NCBI RefSeq assembly: GCF_900109995.1
Contig: NZ_FOCB01000025.1
Span: forward strand, 1 to 33,564
Source of the DNA: Pseudomonas sp. ok272
GTDB taxonomy: Bacteria > Pseudomonadota > Gammaproteobacteria > Pseudomonadales > Pseudomonadaceae
Direction of reading: 5' to 3'
Length of the DNA stretch: 33,564 bases
A model generated the notes under the pieces. That model saw nothing but the letters and a program-made list of their open reading frames with translations, was not told where the DNA came from and made no database searches. Positions within the stretch are counted from its first letter, which is position 1; every line of letters starts with the position of its first letter. Of the stretch, positions 23,100-30,938 are shown piece after piece. The position numbers were made by a program, and so were the translations under genes.

Positions 23100-25202
23100 G
23101 TGTTGTCTCAGTTCAAGGCGGCCCTATGCCTCGTGATACTGCTGTGTACCGTCAGCGTCCCGCTACAGGCGGCCACCTTGCCAGGCATGGCCGCGTTGGC
23201 GACAGCCGCCAGCCCTGCAACCCCGGCGGTCAAAGAGCCGATCGTCCAGGGCGGTTTGCTGGGGGCGATCAGTTCCAGCATCGACGATGTGCAAGGCAGG
23301 CTCGACATCAATGAGCATCTGGTCGAGGCCTGGCGCAAGCGCGCCGACGGTGCGGCCGATGAGGTGGATCAACTGGTCAACCAGCCGTCGGCCCGTTCCG
23401 CCTGGAGCGTCGCCGGGGACTTCGCACTGCTGACTTGCTTGTGGATTGGCCTGTTCGCGTTGCTCTGGTTGCTCGGTGGCCTGCTGACCAAGCGCCTGTG
23501 CCAGCAGCGCGTGCTGCTGACCCGCGAGCGCGGCCAAGCCTTGCTCGGCTACGTGCTGCCGTTCACCTTGCCGGCCGTGATCAGCCTGTTGCTGACCCTT
23601 TATTTCAGCCAGTTGCTGCAACCCTCGGCAGGCCGGGCGCTGGCGCTGAGCCTGGCCTACGCCACCAGTTCCGGGATCTTTGTCGCCTCGCTGCTGATGT
23701 CGCTGGCGGTGTTGTTCAACATTGGCCACAAGCGCAGCGCGGTGCGGATCATCCGCCGCAACGTCCCGCGGCCCTTGTTCGTGATGGGCTTTCTGGTGGC
23801 CCTGAGCGATGCGCTGACCAGTCCGCAGATCGCCCATCGCCTGGGTGACAACCTCACCAGCAGCATCGCGGTGTTTACCGGGATGGCGGCCTCGCTGATT
23901 TTCGGCTGGCTGGTGATCCGCATGCGGCGCCCCGTTGCGCACTTGATCCGCATCCTGCCCCTCAACCAACGCCTCGGCCAGCCGGCCGTGCGCGAGACGC
24001 TGCGGATTTTCTCGGGGCTCTGGTACTGGCCGATCCTGTTGATGGTGCTGGTGTCGGTGATCGACCTGATCGGCATCGGCGATGACAATCAGCAGGTCCT
24101 GCGCTGTGCGTTGTTCACCACCCTGTTGCTGATTGCCACGGTGTTCCTCAGCACCCTGCTGCAACACCTGTTCAAGTCGCCAACGGTCCAGGCGGTGCAG
24201 CGTAGCGGGGCCTACAAGGAGCGTTTCCTCAGTCTGTCCCATGCCCTGCTGCGTATCCTCATGGCGATTGCCTTCATCGATATCCTGGGGCGGATCTGGG
24301 GCGTGTCGCTGTTCGAATTCGCGGTCAGCAACGCGGTCGGCCGGGCCATCAGCGATTCCCTGAGTCGCATCGGCTTGATCTTCCTGGTGACCTGGCTGGT
24401 GTGGGTGGTGCTGGACACGGCGATCCAGGAAGCGCTCAAGCCGGCGGTCAGCAAGCGCAATGCGCGCCAGCCCAGCACCCGGGTCAAGACCATCCTGCCG
24501 CTGTTGCGCAACGCGATCAAAATCATCCTGGTGGTGATCTGCGCGATTACCACCATGGCCAACCTGGGGATCAACGTCGCCCCATTCCTGGCGGGGGCCG
24601 GGGTGGTGGGGCTGGCCATCGGCTTCGGCTCGCAGCAACTGGTGCAGGACGTGATCACCGGCTTGTTCATCATCATCGAAGACACCCTGTCGATTGGTGA
24701 TTGGGTGGTGCTCGACTCCGGCCATGCCGGCACGGTGGAGGGTCTGACCATCCGGACCTTGCGCCTGCGTGATGGCAAGGGCTTCGTGCACTCGGTGCCG
24801 TTCGGGCAGATCAAGGCGGTCACCAACCAGTCCCGGCAGTTCGCCTTTGCGTTCTTCTCGGTGCAGTTCACCTACGACACCGATGTCGACAAGGCCATCG
24901 TGTTGATCCGCGAGGCGGGGCGCTCGATCAGCGAGGACCCGTTTCTCAAGTACAACCTGCAAGGCCCGCTGGAAGTCTTCGGCATCGACAAGATGGACCT
25001 CAACGGCGTGACCCTCACGGCGCAGTTCCGCACCGTATCCGGTGGTCAGTATGCGGTGAACCGGGCGTTCAATATCCGCTTGAAGAAGGCTGTGGATAAC
25101 AGCCCATGGGTGCATTTCGCGCAGACTTATCCACAGCAGGTGATCGTGCATGAACGGCATGGGGATAAGCCTGAGGCTGACCCCGCATTGCCCGCGAGCT
25201 GA
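23100..25202 (+). CDS. Mechanosensitive channel of the MscS family, YbiO-like
   Basis: 700 residues, inner membrane. It opens under membrane tension to release solutes on osmotic downshock. A Sec signal peptide (about 1-24, ending VSVPLQA) precedes a periplasmic helical segment (about 30-100) and some ten membrane helices. The MscS core near residues 490-600 has the pore helix PFLAGAGVVGLAIGFGSQQL followed by VQDVITGLFIIIEDTLSIGD and a cytoplasmic beta domain. Length and architecture are like E. coli YbiO. The GTG at 23100 is preferred because AAGGAG (23088-23093) lies 6 bases before it and the signal peptide then starts correctly; an ATG at 23073 and earlier frames lack this. Confidence 0.85.
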   Translation: MLSQFKAALCLVILLCTVSVPLQAATLPGMAALATAASPATPAVKEPIVQGGLLGAISSSIDDVQGRLDINEHLVEAWRKRADGAADEVDQLVNQPSARSAWSVAGDFALLTCLWIGLFALLWLLGGLLTKRLCQQRVLLTRERGQALLGYVLPFTLPAVISLLLTLYFSQLLQPSAGRALALSLAYATSSGIFVASLLMSLAVLFNIGHKRSAVRIIRRNVPRPLFVMGFLVALSDALTSPQIAHRLGDNLTSSIAVFTGMAASLIFGWLVIRMRRPVAHLIRILPLNQRLGQPAVRETLRIFSGLWYWPILLMVLVSVIDLIGIGDDNQQVLRCALFTTLLLIATVFLSTLLQHLFKSPTVQAVQRSGAYKERFLSLSHALLRILMAIAFIDILGRIWGVSLFEFAVSNAVGRAISDSLSRIGLIFLVTWLVWVVLDTAIQEALKPAVSKRNARQPSTRVKTILPLLRNAIKIILVVICAITTMANLGINVAPFLAGAGVVGLAIGFGSQQLVQDVITGLFIIIEDTLSIGDWVVLDSGHAGTVEGLTIRTLRLRDGKGFVHSVPFGQIKAVTNQSRQFAFAFFSVQFTYDTDVDKAIVLIREAGRSISEDPFLKYNLQGPLEVFGIDKMDLNGVTLTAQFRTVSGGQYAVNRAFNIRLKKAVDNSPWVHFAQTYPQQVIVHERHGDKPEADPALPAS

Positions 25203-25421
25203 GCGAGCGCACCTGTTTAGATGCACTGTGTCGCCGTATGGGCGCGAGCCTGTCGGATCGCCGCAGCGTCGCGGCAGCACAAAACCTTCGGATCTGCACT
25301 TTACGGATGACGGTTGCGCATTAAACCCGCAAAATGCAACGATTCTGGCAACTCTCATTGGCAAGGCCTGCGGGCGCTGTCGACAAATCATCGTTCCAAA
25401 CAGACTGGGCCTGCTGACTCT
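25203..25421. other. Intergenic region without a recognised gene
   Basis: 219 bases. It contains a short GCCGC/GCGGC hairpin (25260-25275) in a stretch resembling a decayed repeat. No terminator with a T-run and no convincing -35/-10 pair for the next gene was found. Confidence 0.5.
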
Positions 25422-26309
25422 ATGCGAATGCGCCTTATGTTACTGGGTGGCGGAAATGCCCTTGGGCAGGCGCTGATTCGCCTCGGTGCGGAGGAAGACA
25501 TCGGCTTCCTCGCCCCCCGTCCCCCGCAAGACGGCTGGGACGCCGCGAGCCTCACGCAACTGCTGGACGACACCCGTCCGGATGCACTGATCAACCTGGC
25601 CTACTACTTCGACTGGTTCCAGGCCGAAAGCGTGCCTGAGGCACGGCTGGCGGCGCAGGAGCGTGCAGTCGAGCGCCTGGCCGAGTTGTGCCAGCATCAC
25701 AACATCGTGCTGGTGCAACCGTCCAGCTACCGAGTCTTCGATGGCTCGCGCGCCACGGCCTACAGTGAAAAAGACGAACCCATACCGCTGGGCCTGCGTG
25801 GCCAGGCGTTGTGGCGGATCGAGCAAAGCGTGCGGGCAACGTGCCCACAGCACGTGTTGTTACGCTTTGGCTGGTTGCTCGACGACAGTGCCGACGGCAC
25901 CCTCGGGCGTTTCCTGGCCCGGGCCGAGTTGCCCGACGCGTTGCTGATGGCCGACGACCGACGGGGCAACCCGACGCCAGTGGATGACGCCGCGCGGGTG
26001 ATCACCTCGGTACTCAAGCAGCTCGATTGCGCTGCGCCCTTGTGGGGCACCTACCACTACGCCGGACACGAGGCGACCACGCCGCTGGCGCTGGGGCAGG
26101 CGATTCTGACCGAGGCCCGCAACCTGCATCCGCTGGCCATCGAGGCGCCGACCGCCCAGGCTCATGCCGCGAGCCCGGATGCCACCGAAGAACCGCAGCA
26201 CGCGGTCCTGGCCTGCAAGAAAATTCTCCACACCTTCGGGATCAAGCCCCGCGCCTGGCGCGCCGCGCTCCCGGCCTTACTGGATAGGTTCTATCGTCAT
26301 GGCGCATAG
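25422..26309 (+). CDS. RmlD-like sugar nucleotide-binding SDR protein, atypical active site
   Basis: 295 residues with the extended SDR / dTDP-4-dehydrorhamnose reductase fold: N-terminal LMLLGGGNALGQALIRLG nucleotide-binding strand-turn-helix, NIVLVQPSSYRVFDG (compare STDYVFDG of RmlD), and a C-terminal helical part. The expected catalytic YxxxK is absent: the aligned segment reads GLRGQALWRIE, with Arg and Leu in place of Tyr and Lys, and the middle Gly of the GxxGxxG motif is Asn12. It may bind a nucleotide without reducing it. Start uncertain among ATGs at 25422, 25428 and 25437; no clear Shine-Dalgarno. It overlaps the epimerase gene by 11 bases, so the two act together. Confidence 0.75.
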   Translation: MRMRLMLLGGGNALGQALIRLGAEEDIGFLAPRPPQDGWDAASLTQLLDDTRPDALINLAYYFDWFQAESVPEARLAAQERAVERLAELCQHHNIVLVQPSSYRVFDGSRATAYSEKDEPIPLGLRGQALWRIEQSVRATCPQHVLLRFGWLLDDSADGTLGRFLARAELPDALLMADDRRGNPTPVDDAARVITSVLKQLDCAAPLWGTYHYAGHEATTPLALGQAILTEARNLHPLAIEAPTAQAHAASPDATEEPQHAVLACKKILHTFGIKPRAWRAALPALLDRFYRHGA

Positions 26310-27228
26310 CCCTGTTTTAATCACCGGCGGTGCTGGCTTCATCGGCTCGCACCTGGCCGACGCGTTGCTCGCCAAGGGTTACTCGGTGCGCATCCTCGAT
26401 GACTTGTCCACGGGCAAGCGCAGCAACCTCGCGCTTGACGATCCACGGCTCGAACTGATCGAAGGCGACGTTGCCGACGCGGCCCTGGTGGCCACGGCGA
26501 TGCAGGGTTGCAGCGCCGTGGCGCACCTGGCGGCCGTGGCGTCCGTGCAGGCCTCGGTGGATGATCCGGTGCGCACCCACCAGAGCAACTTCATCGGCAC
26601 CTTGAACGTCTGCGAAGCGATGCGTCAGGCCGGGGTCAAGCGGGTGCTGTTCGCCTCCAGTGCGGCGGTCTACGGCAACAACGGCGAAGGCGCGTCCATC
26701 GACGAAGACACTGCCAAGGCGCCGCTCACTCCCTATGCCTCGGACAAGTTGGCGAGCGAGTACTACCTCGACTTCTATCGGCGCCAGCATGGCCTGGAGC
26801 CGGCGGTGTTTCGCTTCTTCAACATCTTCGGCCCACGCCAGGATCCGTCATCGCCGTACTCCGGGGTGATCAGCATCTTCAGCGAGCGCGCACGCCAAGG
26901 CCTGCCGATCACCGTGTTTGGCGATGGCGAGCAGACGCGGGATTTCCTCTACGTCGAGGATTTGGTGGGCTTGCTGGTGCAGGCCATCGAAGCACCGACG
27001 CTGGAAGTCGGCGCGGTGAATGTCGGCTGGAACCAGTCGATCACCCTCAAGCAAATGCTTGAAGCGTTGCGCGAAGTGGTGGGCGAGTTGCCGCCGATCA
27101 CCTACGGACCGGCACGAGCGGGTGATATCCGCCATTCACGGGCCAATAACCAGCGCCTGCTGCAGCGTTTCACCTTCCCCCAGCAGACCCCGCTGAACAT
27201 CGGCTTGGCGCGCTTGTTGGGCCGCTGA
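26299..27228 (+). CDS. NAD-dependent epimerase/dehydratase (UDP-glucose 4-epimerase-like)
   Basis: 309 residues, extended SDR. The NAD-binding motif GGAGFIGSHLADALL is at residues 10-24, the catalytic Ser is in FASSAAVYG (118-126), and Tyr146-x3-Lys150 in TPYASDKLASEYY is intact. C-terminal features YSGVISIFSERA and TRDFLYVEDLV are typical of sugar-nucleotide epimerases (WbpP/GalE group). Substrate cannot be told. Start MAHSPVLITGG at 26299 inside the previous gene's end; the longer frame was rejected. The pair is not inside a visible polysaccharide cluster. A REPIN follows in the convergent gap to oprG. Confidence 0.87.
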   Translation: MAHSPVLITGGAGFIGSHLADALLAKGYSVRILDDLSTGKRSNLALDDPRLELIEGDVADAALVATAMQGCSAVAHLAAVASVQASVDDPVRTHQSNFIGTLNVCEAMRQAGVKRVLFASSAAVYGNNGEGASIDEDTAKAPLTPYASDKLASEYYLDFYRRQHGLEPAVFRFFNIFGPRQDPSSPYSGVISIFSERARQGLPITVFGDGEQTRDFLYVEDLVGLLVQAIEAPTLEVGAVNVGWNQSITLKQMLEALREVVGELPPITYGPARAGDIRHSRANNQRLLQRFTFPQQTPLNIGLARLLGR

Positions 27229-27259
27229 AGCCGCAGAAACCAGGGCGACACAAACCACG

Positions 27260-27346
27260 GTGGGAGCGAGCCTGCTTGCGATAGCGGTCTGACAGTCAAC
27301 GTTGCATTGACTGAAAGAACCTTATCGCGAGCGGACTCGCTCCCAC
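27260..27346. repeat. REPIN (inverted pair of REP sequences)
   Basis: A forward REP starting GTGGGAGCGAG (27260-27270) faces its complement CTCGCTCCCAC (27336-27346); the centre carries a second perfect inverted repeat CAGTCAA/TTGACTG. The structure lies between convergent epimerase and oprG genes, where it may also help stop or stabilise transcripts. Confidence 0.85.
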
Positions 27347-27366
27347 AGGTTGTTACGGGGTGTGAG

Positions 27367-28065
27367 TTAGAACTTGTAGCCCAGGCCCACCATGTAGACC
27401 CATGGGTCCACGTCGACGTTGACCTTGGCGCGCGTGCCGTTGCCGACGGCGCTGTTGTCCACGTAGCCGGTGGTGTCGATGTCGATGTAGCGCACCTGGC
27501 CGTTGATCATCACGTTCTCGGTCAGCATGTAGTCAGCACCCACCTGCCACGCCATGCCCCAGGAGTTCTTGGCCCGGAAGTTGTTGAACCCGTTGGCGCT
27601 GGCTTCGCTGCCGACGTGTTCGTCAAAGATCCAGGTGTAGTTGATGCCGGCACCGACATAGGGTTGGAACACCGACTTGTGATCCAGTGGGTAGTACACC
27701 AGGCTCAGGGTCGGTGGCAGTTGCTTGAGGCTGCCCAGCTTGCCGTTGGCCGGCGCCAATGCCGTGCCCTTGAGCTTGATGTCGTGTTCGAACGGCGTGG
27801 CCGCGAGCAGTTCGACCGCCAGGTTGTTGGTGAGCATGTAAGCGAAGTTCAGACCCAATTGGGTGTCGCTGCTCATGGTCGCCTTGCCGCCCAGGTCGGT
27901 GCCCGCCAGGGAGCCGCGATCGACCTTGACGTGACCGCTGTCGGCCGTCGGGTTTACGGTAATGGCGCCGGCACGGACGATGATGTCGCCTTCGTCGTGG
28001 GCGTGGGCGAGGGGGGCTGCAAGCGCGAGTGCAATGAGGGAAGCGCTAAGCAATGACTTGTGCAT
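27367..28065 (-). CDS. oprG: Outer membrane protein of OmpW family (OprG)
   Basis: 232 residues. Signal peptide 1-22 (MHKSLLSASLIALALAAPLA followed by HA, then HDEGD). An eight-stranded beta-barrel is expected, ending in the aromatic outer-membrane signature GLGYKF. OmpW/OprG proteins form narrow hydrophobic or small-molecule channels in the outer membrane. Strong family motifs are HDEGDIIVRAGAITVNP and LVYYPLDHKSVFQPYVGAGI. In P. aeruginosa oprG is induced without oxygen through ANR (recalled); here a near-consensus ANR box lies upstream at 28128-28141. Its leader shares a motif with the zrgA-like gene. The mature N-terminus is acidic and contains His. Confidence 0.92.
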   Translation of the reverse strand: MHKSLLSASLIALALAAPLAHAHDEGDIIVRAGAITVNPTADSGHVKVDRGSLAGTDLGGKATMSSDTQLGLNFAYMLTNNLAVELLAATPFEHDIKLKGTALAPANGKLGSLKQLPPTLSLVYYPLDHKSVFQPYVGAGINYTWIFDEHVGSEASANGFNNFRAKNSWGMAWQVGADYMLTENVMINGQVRYIDIDTTGYVDNSAVGNGTRAKVNVDVDPWVYMVGLGYKF

Positions 28066-28082
28066 GGGGGCTCCAAGGGGAT

Positions 28083-28096
28083 ATGTAAATTCTTTG
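28083..28096 (-). promoter_or_regulatory. Shared leader motif, oprG copy
   Basis: On the minus strand CAAAGAATTTACAT ends 17 bases before the oprG start codon. The same 14 bases occur at 31553-31566, also 17 bases before the zrgA-like start. TATCAA just upstream (28094-28099) could be the -10. Confidence 0.5.
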
Positions 28097-28127
28097 ATAC
28101 ATGGTAACCGGCCCCTTGGAGGGGTAA

Positions 28128-28141
28128 TTGACGCAGCTCAA
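28128..28141 (-). promoter_or_regulatory. Candidate ANR/FNR box upstream of oprG
   Basis: TTGACGCAGCTCAA (plus strand) matches TTGAY-N4-RTCAA with a single mismatch. It is 63 bases upstream of the oprG start. There is no -35 at the right distance from TATCAA, consistent with an activator-dependent promoter. Spacing to the -10 is somewhat longer than the ideal class II arrangement. Confidence 0.5.
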
Positions 28142-28180
28142 TGAAACCATGAAGGGACGCCGTTGTGTGGCGGGGTTGCG

Positions 28181-28210
28181 GGCCTCTTCGCGGGCAAGCC
28201 TCGCTCCTAC
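28181..28210 (-). repeat. REP element
   Basis: Thirty bases of a GTAGGAGCGAGGC-type REP (reverse orientation) are identical to 30897-30926 in this window. It lies between oprG and the DUF3299 gene. Confidence 0.8.
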
Positions 28211-28255
28211 ACGTGACGTGCGTTATGACACCGATCTGATTAATGTCGCCAGACC

Positions 28256-28286
28256 CTGTGGGAGCGAGCCTGCTCGCGAAAGCGAT
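28256..28286 (+). repeat. REP element
   Basis: CTGTGGGAGCGAGCCTGCTC followed by GCGAAAGCGAT is a GTGGGAGCGAGC-type REP, a different subtype from the neighbouring copy at 28181-28210 and in opposite orientation. It ends 15 bases before the DUF3299 stop codon, so it may shape the 3' end of the operon mRNA. Confidence 0.8.
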
Positions 28287-28301
28287 CTGGAGCCTGCGGG
28301 C

Positions 28302-28817
28302 TCACTCCGGCAATTCATACACATAGATCTTATCGGCATCCATCTGATACCCGGCATCGGCCAACTCACTGCTGGACGCCTTGACCTGTAGCGCGCCTTC
28401 GATCCAGTACGGTTGATACAGCTCATCGAGCTTCACCCCCACTTCACTCTTGACGTGCACGATCTGGTTCGACGGCGGTGGCGGCACGTGGATGCAGGCG
28501 CCGAAGTACGGCACCAGCAGGAACTCGGTGGTGCGTCCCGCTTCGTTGACCTCCAGCGGCACGATGTAGCCCGGCAGGCGGACGTCCTGCCCGTCGAGGC
28601 TGTTGACCACCGGCGCATTGGGCAGGTCCTGCCTGGCGGCGGGTGCGGCTTCGGCCAGGGTGCTGCTCATCTGCGACAAGTCGTGCAGCGGCGTCATGTT
28701 CGGCACCTCGGGCGCGGCGTCCGGCGGAATCATCTCCGACCACGTCAGGTCCCTGGGCTGGGCCGCCCACAGCGGCAGGGCAACCAGCATCAACAGCGCG
28801 AGTAAAGCGCGGGGCAT
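28302..28817 (-). CDS. DUF3299 family exported protein
   Basis: 171 residues; function unknown. A Sec signal sequence (MPRALLALLMLVALPLWAAQ) has no lipobox Cys, so a soluble periplasmic protein is expected. The conserved core includes VRLPGYIVPLEVN and FLLVPYFGACIHVPPPPSNQ, with one Cys and one His in an invariant-looking GACIH motif. It is the last gene of the minus-strand operon, 11 bases after the permease stop, with GAGGACC as binding site. The operon context and the Zur-like site upstream link it to metal homeostasis (inference). The longer frame to 28937 overlaps the permease and was rejected. Confidence 0.85.
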   Translation of the reverse strand: MPRALLALLMLVALPLWAAQPRDLTWSEMIPPDAAPEVPNMTPLHDLSQMSSTLAEAAPAARQDLPNAPVVNSLDGQDVRLPGYIVPLEVNEAGRTTEFLLVPYFGACIHVPPPPSNQIVHVKSEVGVKLDELYQPYWIEGALQVKASSSELADAGYQMDADKIYVYELPE

Positions 28818-28828
28818 CGTGTAGGTCC

Positions 28829-30094
28829 TCACAAACGAATCGACAGGCCATCGGCCAGGGATTGGCGATAGGCGCGCCAGGCCGGCACGCAACCCATCAA
28901 CAGGGCGGCGAGCAGGATGCCACCGAGCAGCGTCCATTCATACTCGCTTGGCCACGACAACGGCAGGTACAGGCCGTAATTCGATTGCACGTAACCCTGG
29001 GCGAGGGCGATGCACAGGTACAGCAGCGCGACACCGGCGACCACCCCGGACAGCGCCAGGGCAAAGGCTTCGAGCACCAGCAGCGTGGCGATGTGCCGGG
29101 GCTTGGCGCCCACCGAACGCAGGATCGCCATCTCGCGGCGGCGCTCGTTGAGGCTGGTGAGGATCGCCGTGAGCATACCGATCAAGCCGGTCAGCACCAC
29201 AAACAGCGAGACCACGAACAGCGCTTTTTCGGCGGTGCCCATCAGGCTCCACAGCTCCTGCAAGGCCACGCCCGGAAGGATCGCCAGCATCGGTTCGCCG
29301 CGGAATTCATTGATCTCGCGCTGCAGGGCAAAGGTCGAGATCTTATTGTTCAGTCCCAGCATGAAGGCGGTGATCGCCTGGGGCGTGAGGTCCATGTTGC
29401 GGGCCTGGTCGGCGCTGATCCGGCTGTTGCCCCGGGCGGGCGCGCCGTTGTGCCAGTCGACGTGGATCGCCTCCATACCGCCGAGGCTGATGTGCAGCGT
29501 ACGGTCCACCGGGGTGCCGGTGCGCTTGAGGATACCGACCACGGTGAACGGTTTGTCGTCGTGCTGGACCAGGCTGATCACGGCCACGCCGTGGGCCAGC
29601 ACCAATTTGTCGCCGAGCGTGTAGTGCAAGGCGTCGGCCACTTCAGCCCCCAGCACCACCTCGAACGGGTCGGTGGCGAAGGCCCGGCCGCTGGCCAGTT
29701 GCAGGGTTTGCTGGCGGCCGTACTGGTAATGCTGGAAGTAGGCGTCGGTGGTGCCCATCACCCGGTAGCCACGGTGCGAGTCGCCCAGGGAAATGGGGAT
29801 CGCCCACTTCACTTTCGGGTTGTTGGCGAAGTGCTCGAAGCTGTCCCAGCGGATGTTGTTGGTGGCATTGCCGATACGAAACACTGAGTACAGCAGCAGG
29901 TTCACCGAGCCTGAGCGGGCGCCGACGATCAGGTCCGTGCCGCTGATGGTGTTGGCAAAGCTGGCGCGGGCTTCGGTGCGGACCCGCTCCACCGCCAGCA
30001 GGAGGCAGACGGACAGGGCAATGGCGAGCGCGGTGAGGATCGCGGTGAAGCGGCGGTTAGCCAGGCTGGCCATCGCAAGACGAAACAAATACAT
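28829..30094 (-). CDS. ABC transporter permease, FtsX/MacB type
   Basis: 421 residues. The first membrane helix (about 15-38, FTAILTALAIALSVCLLLAV) is followed by a large periplasmic domain (about 40-285) and three helices in the C-terminal FtsX domain (ALFVVSLFVVLTGLIGMLTA, then a helix after NERRREMAILRSVGAKPRHI, and the last ending before PAWRAYR). This is the type VII (MacB/LolE/FtsX) layout, not the multi-helix layout of ZnuB-type importers. It pairs with the ATPase encoded one base upstream (TGAGATG junction). Start MYLFRLAMASLANRR; the longer frame runs into the ATPase gene. Confidence 0.88.
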   Translation of the reverse strand: MYLFRLAMASLANRRFTAILTALAIALSVCLLLAVERVRTEARASFANTISGTDLIVGARSGSVNLLLYSVFRIGNATNNIRWDSFEHFANNPKVKWAIPISLGDSHRGYRVMGTTDAYFQHYQYGRQQTLQLASGRAFATDPFEVVLGAEVADALHYTLGDKLVLAHGVAVISLVQHDDKPFTVVGILKRTGTPVDRTLHISLGGMEAIHVDWHNGAPARGNSRISADQARNMDLTPQAITAFMLGLNNKISTFALQREINEFRGEPMLAILPGVALQELWSLMGTAEKALFVVSLFVVLTGLIGMLTAILTSLNERRREMAILRSVGAKPRHIATLLVLEAFALALSGVVAGVALLYLCIALAQGYVQSNYGLYLPLSWPSEYEWTLLGGILLAALLMGCVPAWRAYRQSLADGLSIRL

Positions 30095-30095
30095 C

Positions 30096-30806
30096 TCAGA
30101 CCTCGGTAGGCGTGGCGGCGCGATTGAGCTCGGCCAGCGACAGGTGACGATCGAACAGCGGTGCCAGGCTCTGGTCATGACTGACGAACAACAGGCTGGA
30201 ACCGGCCTCGCGGCACTCGGCGAACAGCAGGCGGATAAACGCCTCGCGGGCGTCGTAGTCCAGGGCCGACGTCGGCTCGTCGGCGATCACCAGTTCCGGC
30301 TGACCGATCAGCGCCCGGGCGGCGGCGACCCGTTGCTGTTGGCCGATGGACAGCGAGTCGGCGCGTCGGCCGAGAATGCCCTGATCCTTGAGGCCCAGGT
30401 GCGCCAGCAACGTGGCAGCGGCCCGGTCGACGCTGCCGTGGCGCTGGATCGCCCGCTGCGCGCGCAGCTTGGAGAAGTGGCACGGCAACTCGACGTTTTC
30501 GCGCACCGAGAGAAACGGCAGCAGGTTGAACTGCTGGAAGATGTAGCCGGTGTGATCGACGCGAAAGCGGTCGCGGGCGCCGGCCGACAAGTCGGTCAAC
30601 TCCTGGCCGAGCAGGCGCACGCTGCCGCGATTGGGCTTTTGTACACCACCCAACAGGCCCAGCAGGGTGGTCTTGCCACTGCCGCTGGGGCCCTTGAGGA
30701 ACAAGGTTTCACCGGGTTCCAGGCGGAACGCCGGGATATCCAGCAGCGGCGGGTGACCGGGCCAGTTGAAGCCCAGGCCGGACAGTTCGATGAGTGCTTG
30801 GGTCAT
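30096..30806 (-). CDS. ABC transporter ATP-binding protein (LolD/MacB-type)
   Basis: 236 residues. Walker A GPSGSGKTT (39-47), Q-loop IFQQFNLLPFLS (89-100), signature LSIGQQQRV (152-160; Ile in place of the usual Gly), Walker B LVIADEPTSALD (172-183) and switch His210 are present, so an active ATPase is expected. The subfamily is that of LolD/MacB/FtsE, matching the permease downstream. It is the second gene of the operon; a 132-base gap with a REPIN separates it from the upstream zrgA-like gene. Confidence 0.9.
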   Translation of the reverse strand: MTQALIELSGLGFNWPGHPPLLDIPAFRLEPGETLFLKGPSGSGKTTLLGLLGGVQKPNRGSVRLLGQELTDLSAGARDRFRVDHTGYIFQQFNLLPFLSVRENVELPCHFSKLRAQRAIQRHGSVDRAAATLLAHLGLKDQGILGRRADSLSIGQQQRVAAARALIGQPELVIADEPTSALDYDAREAFIRLLFAECREAGSSLLFVSHDQSLAPLFDRHLSLAELNRAATPTEV

Positions 30807-30836
30807 GGGGAGCCAGTCAAATTAGCGATAAACCCT

Positions 30837-30926
30837 GTAGGCGCGAGGCTTGCCCGCGAAGGCGATCCGACAGCCGATGCCGCTGTTGAATGCAATGGCC
30901 TCTTCGCGGGCAAGCCTCGCTCCTAC
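30837..30926. repeat. REPIN inside the metal-linked operon
   Basis: Two inverted REP arms of 25 bases (30837-30861 and 30902-30926) match with one mismatch; 18 bases (30844-30861) are perfectly complementary. The element fills the gap between the zrgA-like gene and the ABC ATPase gene. The RNA would fold into a very stable hairpin just after the first cistron. Confidence 0.88.
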
Positions 30927-30938
30927 GGATAAGGTGGA

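Noticed and set aside
23163..25391. Long minus-strand frame (742 codons) opposite the MscS-type channel gene
   Set aside because: Shadow frame; His/Gln/Asp-rich low-complexity translation and no start signal.
28094..28107. TTGATACATGGTAA as an ANR box for oprG
   Set aside because: Only the first half-site fits; the second half (GGTAA) does not match RTCAA. The site at 28128-28141 is better.
28643..29887. 414-codon plus-strand frame opposite the permease gene
   Set aside because: Antisense shadow; Gln/His/Arg-rich translation and the opposite strand has a clear FtsX-type permease.
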